From Trichaptum fuscoviolaceum (Eukaryota > Basidiomycota > Agaricomycetes > Hymenochaetales > Trichaptaceae): a stretch of DNA of 64,000 bases. The position numbers were made by a program, and so were the translations under genes. The notes beneath the pieces were generated by a model. It was not told the origin of the DNA and did no database searches. It worked only from the letters and a program-made list of their open reading frames with translations. The stretch is from the NCBI GenBank assembly GCA_910574455.1, contig CAJSYZ010000011.1, positions 4,014,941-4,078,940 on the forward strand, in the 5' to 3' direction. Each line of letters opens with the position of its first letter. Position 1 is the stretch's first letter. Shown here one piece after another: positions 55,270 through 64,000 of the stretch.

Positions 55270-56518
55270 ATGGCTGAAGACGATTTCGCTTCTCAACTCC
55301 GAGTCTCTAGTGACAGGTTCGCCTGTCTCTTGCAGAAGTTCCAAGATAAAGAAGCAGAACGCAAGCTTCAAGCCTTCCTTCGTAAGTCGCTCAAAGAGTC
55401 GAACAGTAAACCAACCACTCACTAAGCTATCCGTAGGGAGCTCCCCAACGCACACGGGCACCATTCCACACCTCGTCGTCGATCTTGTCTGTGACTCGCT
55501 TTCAGAGGACATGAAGCTCCAAGATTCCTACATGGACTTCCCTATCTCAGTCCTTGCGCAACCACTAACCCGCTCATGTCTCACAGACCGATTGGACTCC
55601 GAGGAAAGGCAGACTCTTAAGACCATGAGTCTCGTCCATCGCGCCTGGACAGGGCCCGCCCGACTCGCCCTCCGCCGCCGGATAGACGTGCACGCCCCGG
55701 ACGAGCTCGAGCGCTTCCTGCACAGCCGCTTCTGCGGCGAATGGGTGCAGGAGTTCTCTTATTCGATGCATGATCTCACCGTTAACGACTATGTCCGCAA
55801 CGCGCTCGACAACACGCTCGACGCGCTGGTCAAGGTGTTCGAACGGCTTCCGGACCTCAAAGCGCTTTCTCTCGGAATAGATAGCATGTTTCACACTGTA
55901 CGCCCATTCCGCCTCACCCCGTTCCTCTCGCCAGCCCCGCGCGGCCTTCAGGTGCTCCATCTCTTTCTGTACCAATGGACAGACAACTCGCTCTGCGAGC
56001 TTCGCGCCGTCGTCTCCAACCTCCATCACCTCCACACGCTCTCCGTCATGGGCGACATCTTCACGGCTGACGCGGATGAATCCCAATCTCTCCATGTCGC
56101 AGAATCGGCTGTCCCGCCCGCGTCCCTCAAGCGCCTCCTCCTTCGCTTTAGCGCGCTGGGAATAGAAGCCATCCCGCACCTCGCCTGGCTGTTCAACCCT
56201 CGCGAAGACTATGCCCTGAACGAGCTGCAGATCCGACACAACGCGATGTGGGGCCGCGGCGTCCGAGATGCCGTCGATGCGCTCTTGCCGATCTTGACGC
56301 CAGCATTAGCGGCCCTCAAGGTCCTCGAGTTGCACTCGTCCAAAGTCGATTACGACATGTCGTGCACGCTGTTATACTTCCCGGGGAGCTTTCAGGCTCT
56401 GATGGATCGATGCACGTCCTTCAAGTTGGAGCATCTGTATGCGTATGTGAATGACAATCTTGTCCCTAAACCCGAGTTGCCAAAGTCTCTTCAGTGTATG
56501 TATATAATCAAATTATAA
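55270..56518 (+). CDS. F-box-like / leucine-rich family protein (F8), two exons
   Basis: Exon 1 is 55270-55381 (MAEDDFASQLRVSSDRFACL, then KEAERKLQAFL). Exon 2 is 55437-56518, in phase. The F-box-like block is TLKTMSLVHRAWTGPARLAL with SRFCGEWVQEFSYSM. Leucine-rich units run from RLPDLKALSLGIDSM to the LYAYVNDNLVPKPELPKSLQ segment; it ends CMYIIKL. There is no stop or frameshift. It is the inverted near-copy of F7 and lies convergent to T5. TATA at 55207, 63 bp before the ATG. Confidence 0.8.
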
Positions 56519-56802
56519 GTCTCTGTGCATTGCAAGTCATGTATAGGAGACTGTGTTGGAGGTGATCTCTTCAATTTCATATCATTGAGTTTCCGTTGTT
56601 TTACAGTCTTGCTCTGATAATATGATGTTCACTTGTTGGAGTTTTGAATATGTTCTGGGTTTTCTATCAATGTTAAGTAAAGTTGTGGCTCACCTATATA
56701 CACAAGTTGCACAACTAATTTCATGCTTTGGCAGGATATCATCTCAGTAAATGACAATCTGATTGATGTGCGGCAAATGCACAAGGTGGTAACTCAACCC
56801 AT

Positions 56803-57811
56803 TCATGAGCGGATGTCGACTGATGGGTATGGTGTTACTTCATGCACTGGCGGCATTCGCGATGACCACTGTGAAGTTTGTGGAGGCCGTGTGAGCCTCT
56901 GCAAAGTCTGTGGACTCTGATGAGGAGCTTCCGCAAGATATGCGTCTAGGGTATCCCTTCATGGAACCCTCGAATTGTTGAGTCTGCTCTGATGCAGACG
57001 AACACCATGAGTCACTGAGGCCAACTGAGGCTCGGGCATTGGCGTTAGCGGTGACGGCGGTGACTGCAGCTGGTACAAGCCGCCCAGTGGCAGAAGATCC
57101 GTGCCTAATTCCGTGACGCTGCGCCGAGTCCTGATGAGAATGAGAAAGTGTAACTCTTAGCACAGGCTGTAGATCACACATGAATGCCGTGAAAAGATTC
57201 CGAAAGACATTTATGATACGGGCAGAGAGTGAGTGTCTAGTAAGAGCTCTTCCTATTGCACCGGTCGCTTGTTGAGACTTCCTTTGCTCCAAGACATAGA
57301 AGGCCCAAAGCACTGAGTGCTGAGAAGACAGTGTCAACTATCTTATTGACAATGACCTAGAAAATCATGAGCTTCTCAGAAGGCCAACAAACACTATTTG
57401 TCACTACCTGCTTTGAGGAATAGACAAACATGACAAGCCCCATCGAGTACAAGGAACCAGCCAGTATCAAAAGGACCATGGGCCCCTTTGATAACCATGT
57501 ACTCATAAAAACGCCAAGAAGTTCGTTAGGGGACTGTCTTTGGCGTTGATCAGTGCTCATCTTAAACCGATAAAAGGGACCACGTACATGAAAGAACGCT
57601 TCCACAACATGATCAGCCGGCTGTTCACTGCAGACGAAATGCTAAGAATGAGTGATGAGAGCAACAGCACATTGACTATGTTGTCTATGACTGCAGTAGC
57701 TTGATTGAATGCGAGTTGTAAGGTTGTAGCCGTAACTCCGGAAAAGAATGTTGCAATTGTCGTCATGATCAGATATGCTGATGCTTGATTATGTTGGGTC
57801 GTAGTGATCAT
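56803..57811 (-). pseudogene. T-family membrane protein, 5'-truncated (T5)
   Basis: It starts at the first membrane exon (MITTTQHNQASAYLIMTTIA) directly after the shared truncation point. The third helix is intact (GPMVLLILAGSLYSMGLVMF), unlike T3. The fourth helix is shortened by a deletion near 57300, and a stop interrupts the tail (NNSRVP then TGA) near 56970. The tail otherwise runs to VTPYPSVDIRS, stop at 56803-56805. Inverted counterpart of T3. Confidence 0.6.
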
Positions 57812-57827
57812 TGAGTATATATCAGTT

Positions 57828-58872
57828 TCTCCTTAGCGGCTAATTTTCAGAAGAATTTAGAAGGTAGTCATGAGCTGACGTAGCATGATGTGCACTTTAC
57901 TTCGTCAGTCCAGCCGCATCATGTTGTTTCTGGTGTAATGAGATGCATCTCGGACGGGTCACGGTTGTGAAATGAAAATAGTCGATATGAGTGATGTATA
58001 CAGGAAAGCGTTGAGACGGCTTTCGGGGCATGTGAGTCCTTTCAGTAGGCGGAGTACGGGATCGTCCGTTTTGTTTGCTCTCGATTGCTGCGCCTTGGTC
58101 GGGTGCAATGGTGGAGAGGGTGTTAAAAGACGTTAGGGCAGAACACGAAATCCGAGCTCCGACTCGGCATCCCGCCGGGCCGGACCTGAGACATTCTTCA
58201 TCCCATCCGAGTCGATGCCACTGGCAGTCTCTCATCATCCCAGGCTATTCTTTCTGTACTTGCCTGCTACAGTTGACAGTTATATAAAGTGGCCTGGCCT
58301 GGCCATAAGGTTGCTCATAGGCGACGCGTCGTTCATTGGGCCGTTCTTTAAGGCGCTGCGCACAGTGCGGCGGATGTGGTACCCGCAGTTCGTCGTCGGC
58401 GGGTTTGGTGGAGAGGAAGGGATAGCCTGAGGGTTAGGGGAGGAGTGGGAGGGTACGAGGCCCCGGGTGGGCAGGTTCGCATGGTGGGCACAATGAGGTG
58501 AGCAAAAGGAACTGGAGGGCTTCGTGGTCGACGAGGCGGGGAAGATGCGAACTTGAAGGTACTTCGACTCAATCCATCCGTTATTGACTGCTGTGAGCAA
58601 CATCAAGGAGCTGGGTATCCGTCAGGTGGAGTGATGCGAAGGGGGGGGGGGCAGGTGGGTTGGGAGGAAATGAATCAAAGGATATGTCTGACTACTGTAG
58701 GTATGTATCAGCATCGTATTACGGGGCTTCACCTGCCCGAGCACAACCTCAATGTATATCGTTCAAGTTGTCAATGTAGCATTGCAGCGGTTCATCGTGC
58801 TGTGCTATGTAATTATTGGTACCATTTATGCTCGGGATGAAGGGGAAAGGAAGTACATTATCTCTGCATTGG
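57828..58872 (+). repeat. Direct repeat unit, right of the F8-T5 pair
   Basis: Matches 53822-54942 in the same orientation and 39480-40260 in the opposite one. Confidence 0.6.
58300..58640 (+). pseudogene. Importin 3'-end fragment, copy 3
   Basis: RLLIGDASFIGPFFK (58310-58355) and RTVRRMWYPQFVVGG match the importin SDASFLASLFK and RKVRQMRHPEL segments. 58500-58625 matches ALEEAGKMLKYFDPGHPLL and VKELGIRQ with a stop in the middle. Confidence 0.55.
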
Positions 58873-59339
58873 TGATTGGTGTTGAAGGATAGCTGGGGGA
58901 TAGCTAAGGACGTAGTATAGGAAGTAGATGTCAGGGGATCACAATTGATTTATGTTTTTGTGAATAGTCGAAGATCGAACCATGCCTTTGCCTTTAGTGC
59001 GGACGAGTAGACCGAATTCAATTATATTACAAGATACAGACAAGTGCTAATTTACGCATCGTGACCAGGCCAGCGTGCTTGCTTGTAATGATGTCTGCTG
59101 CGACGAATACGACATACTGTCTGCCACAGCTGACAGCCCAAGATGTGACACACCGGGAAGGTTACGAGAGTCGCGTCAGCCCGCACTTTCACTTAGGTCG
59201 CCACCTCCATAAATTTCTTGCGCAAATGAATCCCAGTTTCTCGAACTGCCACTACTAGTAGTCGCGCGTTCATTTCATCCTACGATGCTAACTGGAAGAG
59301 CGCATCGCAGCATACTACTCGACAGCAGTCCGGACTCCG

Positions 59340-60185
59340 TGCGCGCTTTGGCCCTCCTCTTCCAAGACTCTCCGCCACACAGACCTCGAGTTACAGAAAG
59401 CCTGTGGTACGACAATTGTCGATAGCAGCAGCCCAATGCGACGCTCGGCGTGGCTGACACGGGTGGATTCGTCGACGAGGATAACGAGCGACTCCTCGCC
59501 ACGTCATCCTCCCGCCAGCCGACCATGTTACGAATTTGCATTTCCATGTCACCGAGCAGCACGACGTCGTACCCTGCGGCAACGCGGCGTTCGACGAGTA
59601 CCTCGAGTCGATCAACGCCAAGATTGGCGCCATCGGGAAGGAGAAGGTGTGGATGACAGAGTACGAAGGTTGGAAACAGAAGGCACTGGAGGACATGGCT
59701 TGCGCGATAGTCGAGCTAGCTGTTCTACTCGTTCTTCGTCAACGTATCCGCACGCTGGGCGGGTATGGATAACCGCATCCTGGGCCACCTTGTCCTCGGC
59801 AGCGTTGCGCGCGGCGACAACAAGGACTAGGCTACAACGGAGGTCGACGTATCAAAGATCAACACATCGAACTTCACCACAAACACCGTCAACTTCTGCG
59901 CGCCGCTCTTTCCAATGATTTCTCGACCAAGATCAACCATGTCCTCCTCGACGCGTCATGCGATGGTCGTCTGCAAGCGCGGTGCTGGCTCAGGCTTCAT
60001 CGTCGGGCGCGCCGATAACGTTCTCTCCTTCACGCGTACGCGCCTCGAGACCGGTCCAGATCTCCGAACACTGGCCCATCCTCTCGCTCGAGCAAGATCT
60101 TGACGATTTTGTGCAGAAGGGCGATTCTGGTGCTGCGGTAGTCAGTGCCTCAGGACACATCCGCTCGAGCGAGATCAGCGCCTAG
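59340..60185 (+). pseudogene. Serine-protease-like gene relic with GDSG motif (P4)
   Basis: Pieces in several frames: GGFVDEDNERLLAT (59460), HDVVPCGNAAFDEYLESINA (59560), VWMTEYEGWKQKALEDMACA (59650), then MVVCKRGAGSGFIVGRADNV (59963) and LSLEQDLDDFVQKGDSGAAV (60090). At least three frame changes make it a relic. Like P1 and P3, it runs directly into a degenerate F-box-like piece. Confidence 0.55.
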
Positions 60186-60229
60186 CAGCTTCTTTAGACC
60201 ATGAGCTTTGTCTAATATGCGTGGAGATG

Positions 60230-60600
60230 ACCAGCTCAATCTGCACTCCGATCTATCAGCAGTAAAGAAGTCCGCGAGAGGTTCTTACGGAGCTCGTCTT
60301 GTGGTGCATGGATGCAGGAGCTTCATTACCTGATAGGCATGCTTGCTATCGGAAACATTACACGTCAATCTACAACAGATGTTCTTGACATCCTACGCTC
60401 GGCTCTCGTACGTGCGCCGTGTGTCGGCGCGGTGTGTCGGCGCGACAATCTGGGCCAGGGGTGTGGAAGTGGTGCCGTTCTCTGCTACTCTTTAGGACAT
60501 CCCTCTCGGACTCCAGACGCTCCATGTTCAAATTGCGAAATGGAATGAAGAATCAAAATAAGCTAAGCCTGCTAGGCAATGGCGCCTCAAACTTGCACAA
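60230..60600 (+). pseudogene. Degenerate F-box-like piece joined to P4
   Basis: SSKEVRERFLRSSSCGAWMQ followed by ELHYLIGMLAIGNITRQ, in frame, then decaying sequence. It is the inverted counterpart of 38050-38600. Confidence 0.5.
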
Positions 60601-60792
60601 CTTCTCTACCCTCTTTGTTGTTGGTTGGTCGGGGAACAACATGAAGGGTTATGGGTGTTCAATTCAGCATCCTCCTCAGCGGTACACTTGGCAAACGCAC
60701 TTTCGTTCGAAGAAATGATAATGCGTGAGACTAAATATGGGTTTGTGGTTTTAACAATGGGATGCAAAAACGTGCCCCATTGTTTGGTCTTT

Positions 60793-60818
60793 TGCGGTTT
60801 TTATTTGGTTGAACCACA
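60793..60818 (+). promoter_or_regulatory. Inverted promoter box of F9
   Basis: TGCGGTT, 12 bp, AACCACA, then ttataaagg at 60832-60840 and the ATG at 60898. cccattgtttggtc lies immediately upstream. Confidence 0.55.
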
Positions 60819-60897
60819 AATTCTCTGATGGTTATAAAGGATGGCGTATACGAACACAAGTCTGTCTTCTACCTTCCATCCCCTTGTCTAAGAAACC

Positions 60898-62125
60898 ATG
60901 ACCACTTCTCAAGTCGCCAGTGAAAGATTCATCCGTCTCTTGCACAGTTATCAAGATGAACTAGCAGAACACAAGCTTCAAGCCTTCCTTCGTAAGTTAC
61001 TCAGAGAGTTGAACAGCAAATCAACCACTCACCAAGTTATCTGTAGGGAAGTCTCCAACGCATACGGGGGACATCCCTCTCCTCGTCGTCGAACTCGTCT
61101 GCGACTCACTTGCAGAAGACATGGATATCCAAGAGTCCTTCATGGACTTCCCCGACCCCGTCTTCGGGGAACAACCATCCGAAGCATGCCACCCGGATCC
61201 TCTGGATTCCGAGGAAAGGTGGACGCTGGAGGACATGTGCCTCGTCCATCGCGCCTGGACGGGACCAGCCCGGCGCGCCCTCCGCCGCCGGTCAGACGTG
61301 CACTCCCCAGACGAGGCCGTCCGTTTCCTGCTCAGCCGCTTCTGCGGCAAATGGGTGCACGAGTTCGCCTACTCCATGGATCTCCCCGCCGTCAGAGACG
61401 CTGTCAGCAACGCGTCCGGCAGCCCGCTCCCCGCGCTGAGCAGGGTGTTCGAGCACCTCTCGAACCTGAAAGCGCTTTCGTTCGCATTGGAGAACAAAAT
61501 CAGTGATGTCGGCGCGTTCCGTCTCACCCCCACTTTCTTGCCAGCCCCACGCGGCCTTCGAGTGCTCCATATCTATCTGCACCAATGGACAGACGACTCA
61601 CTCTGCGAACTTCGCGGCGTCGTCTCCGTCCTCCGTCGCCTCCACACGCTCTCCATCATGGGCGAAAGCTTCACGGCCGACGCGGATGAATCCCAATCTC
61701 TCCATGTCGCAGAATCGGCTGTCCCGCCCGCGTCCCTCAAGCGCCTCCACCTTCGGTTCTGCGTGCTGAAAAAAGACGCCATCCCGCACCTCGCCTGGCT
61801 GTTCACCCCGCGCGAGGACTACGCCCTCCACGAGCTGCGCATCCGGCACAACACGAAGTGCGGCCCCGGCGGTGTCCGAGACGCCGTCGACGCGCTCTTG
61901 CCGATCTTGTCGCCAGTGCTAGCGGACCTCAAGATCCTCGAGCTGGTCTTGTCGAGAGTCAAATGCAACGGGTCGTGCTCGCTGTTGTACTTCTCAGACA
62001 GCTTCCAGGCTCTGATGGATCGATGCACGTCCTTGGAGCATCTGAATGCGTACGTGAATGACAAGATTGTCCCTAAACCCAGGTTGCCAGAGTCTCTTCA
62101 GTGTATGTATGATATCCAATTATAA
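60898..62125 (+). CDS. F-box-like / leucine-rich family protein (F9), two exons
   Basis: Exon 1 is 60898-60991 (MTTSQVASERFIRLLHSYQD, AEHKLQAFL). Exon 2 is 61047-62125, in phase. The F-box-like block reads TLEDMCLVHRAWTGPARRAL with SRFCGKWVHEFAYSM. Leucine-rich units follow: HLSNLKALSFALEN, PRGLRVLHIYLHQW, LRRLHTLSIMGESF, PPASLKRLHLRF, WLFTPREDYALHELRIRH, LADLKILELVLSRV, CTSLEHLNAYV. It ends LQCMYDIQL. It is uninterrupted, closest to F4 in its middle and to F8 at its C-terminus, which suggests exchange between copies. Confidence 0.8.
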
Positions 62126-62329
62126 GTCACTGTGCATTGCAAGTCATGTATAGGAGACTGTAGTGATCTCTTGATTTCCTAACACTCTCACACTTATGTT
62201 TTCGTTGTTTTACATTCTTGTTCTGGTATTATGTTATTCACTTGTTAGAGGTATTGAATATGAGAAATATATGACTTTATGTGCTGCCGTTCTGTGGGAC
62301 AAAAGAACTCATTGTTGTAAATGCTTGAT

Positions 62330-62410
62330 AGTACACCGAATGTTTGCCGCCAATTAGTACTTATGCCTTTTCTAACTCGAGATAAGGGACCACGTACATG
62401 ACAGTACATC
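62330..62410 (-). pseudogene. T-family remnant downstream of F9
   Basis: On the minus strand atgtacgtggtcccttatct, then ctcgagtt and attggcggc, matches the exon-intron junction after the second membrane helix of T1 and T2. Only about 80 bp remain. It shows that F9 also once had a convergent T neighbour. Confidence 0.5.
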
Positions 62411-63240
62411 GGCGGAAGATACCACATTGAACATTTTGGCTCCATCAATGGCAAGGCCGCAGGTCTATAGACCCGAAGCTCACACCTCACGCACACAGAA
62501 GGTCTTGCCGAATATCTGTGGCTTATAGTACTTATCACCTGTCTCTGGAGATGTCATAGCGTGGCTTCATCTAGCTTCAGAGCACGTCAACGGGTACCGT
62601 GACCATCAATGGAACAATGAACGTTGACGAAGAGTGTTCTTTCTAAAGATACGTAGCTTCCGTAGCGTCTGGGCGGTTATGTTGGGATCAAGTAAAATTG
62701 GGCTCTCTTGCAAAGCATTTAGCAGGTTCTTTTCTCTTATATCCCATATACAGATTGTCGGATGTTAAGTCGCATTGCGACAAGACCTTGTCTGGCCTGA
62801 TGTGTAAGTGGCGAAGTGGAGGAAACGAACATGTGCATACATGTTAGTTTTGGCCAAGGTCCAAGCTATTATCAATAGTCTACAGTACTTCAGCCCTAAA
62901 CAGGGTTCTTCATAGTAAATAGATCTTCTGTAGTATAAGATAATGTAGATGGAGCTGTCATTGATATGTTTTCGCTTTGTCGAACCTCGGAAGTCGGAGA
63001 CGGAGACGGAGACGATGTGACTCGGAGCAACTCATATGGATGCAGGAATGAAAGTGTTGGAGACGAGTTTATTAAATGGAATGCTCCTTTGGAGAATAAA
63101 GGTGTTTACCTCTTGCTCTCGGATGATGTACTTGACTTGGAGTTGCCAGTGAGAGGCAGAAGTTGAAGTTGAAGTTGGGGCTCAACCATCATGTGATCGT
63201 GCGATCACTGGCACAAACTCGAACCTCAACCTCAAGTCCC
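62411..63240. other. intergenic, no supported gene
   Basis: Scattered short frames only. Confidence 0.4.
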
Positions 63241-63419
63241 GACGGAATCCAGCCAGTACATTGGCATTCATTCACACTATAGCTTTCAATAGCGCAGATC
63301 AATGTCTCAAGATCGACATGGAAGTTATATGGTAACGTCGCGGAAGTCAATTCCGCATCATACTCGAACAGATGTCAACTTGAAAGGCAGATGCTCTCTC
63401 GCTCGGAGATTCTATGTAA

Positions 63420-63808
63420 ACTGTGCTTGTCTAGCTGTTTGGCCCACCCCTCGCGATCACGATGACTACTCCCTCCGTGAACTGCGCATCCGCCACAACG
63501 CGACGTTCCTCTCCGCTGGTGTCAAAGACACCATCGGCGCCCTCCTGCCCATCCTGTCGCCCGCACTAGCGGACCTCAAGATCCTCGAGGTCCTCATATC
63601 GAAAGTCGCATATGACGGGGCGTGGACACTGTTGTACTTTCCGAAGAGCCTTCAGGCCCTGTTGGATAGATGCACGTCCTTAGAAGAGCTGGAGGCAGCT
63701 GTCAATGACACTCCTGCCGACGAGGTCAAGTTGCCCGCGTCTCTTCGTCGCGTGCACATATTTGAGGTGCTTGAGGATGAGGACAGCTGGGCGTCGGATG
63801 ACATGTAG
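63420..63808 (+). pseudogene. F-box-like family C-terminal fragment (F10)
   Basis: In the frame ending at 63808, residues from about 63450 match the second half of F proteins: DDYSLRELRIRHNATFLSAG, LADLKILEVLISKV, CTSLEELEAAV, SLRRVHIFEVLEDEDSWASD. The F-box-like half is missing. It ends where F3 continues into its last leucine-rich unit. The upstream 63238-63318 sequence matches 54945-55020, so the fragment sits at a duplication border. Confidence 0.55.
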
Positions 63809-64000
63809 CTCGTAGAGATCCCCATGCCTCTTTTGCATCATTGTAGTATTCGGTCAGTATTCGTATATCAGAATGTGGGCTCTAAGAGAATCTGTAGGAT
63901 AAATCTGTTGGATTAGAGGAACCACAGTCTGCATGGGAACCAGTTTCAAGTGTGCGGGTGACACCAGTGGAGGGGGGGGGGCAGCGGCTAACTGCGTTTT

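Larger units (their letters stand above)
55130..58640 (-). repeat. Inverted segmental duplication, right arm (F8-T5 unit)
   Basis: Inverted partner of 39480-42990. The intact importin gene and T4 lie between the two arms. Confidence 0.75.

Overview
The window is nuclear DNA of a filamentous basidiomycete, most likely an Agaricomycete. The genes have many short GT-AG introns and Agaricomycete-type protein families. Complete or near-complete housekeeping genes sit among a large set of duplicated and decaying accessory genes.

Layout. 1-1449 is the 3' part of a GEgh16/DUF3129-type secreted protein with a collagen-like tail. 2137-5878 (minus) is a secreted, membrane-anchored glutaminase A-like protein. 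7708-9100 is RPC40, the subunit shared by RNA polymerases I and III. 10905-13119 (minus) is an 11-exon cytochrome P450. 45697-49445 is a Kap121/Pse1-type importin in 11 exons (990 codons by my splicing).

The rest is dominated by three repeated gene types. 'F' genes encode F-box-like proteins with a leucine-rich C-terminal part: 9336, 14740, 16959, 19326, 29691 (broken), 36446 (broken), 41564, 55270, 60898, and a fragment at 63420. 'T' genes encode four-helix membrane proteins of no family I recognise: 18710 fragment, 33743, 40281 broken, 49657, 56803 broken, and a remnant near 62330. 'P' relics come from a GDSG-type serine-protease-like gene: 21330, 32163, 38640, 59340. T and F genes recur as a convergent pair at least five times. 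Several pairs lie in long direct or inverted segmental duplications, such as 39480-42990 against inverted 55130-58640. F genes also share a promoter block: an inverted TGTGGTT/AACCACA pair followed by a TATA box about 60-75 bp before the ATG. Pieces of the importin 3' end have been copied to three other places (39480, 54380, 58300).

21801-29292 is a Ngaro-like tyrosine-recombinase retrotransposon: gag, RT-RNase H and YR ORFs, with split direct repeats A1...B1-A2-B2 that I could delimit to the base. It is flanked by a perfect 86-bp direct repeat, which is unexpected for this class. Nested in its RNase H domain is a 1901-bp terminal-inverted-repeat element with an 8-bp target duplication. That element carries a captured 5' piece of a host P-type Ca2+-ATPase gene between two outward-facing tRNA-like modules, so it is a Pack-type element. 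These nested mobile elements and the repeated T/F module with its shared promoter are the most notable content.
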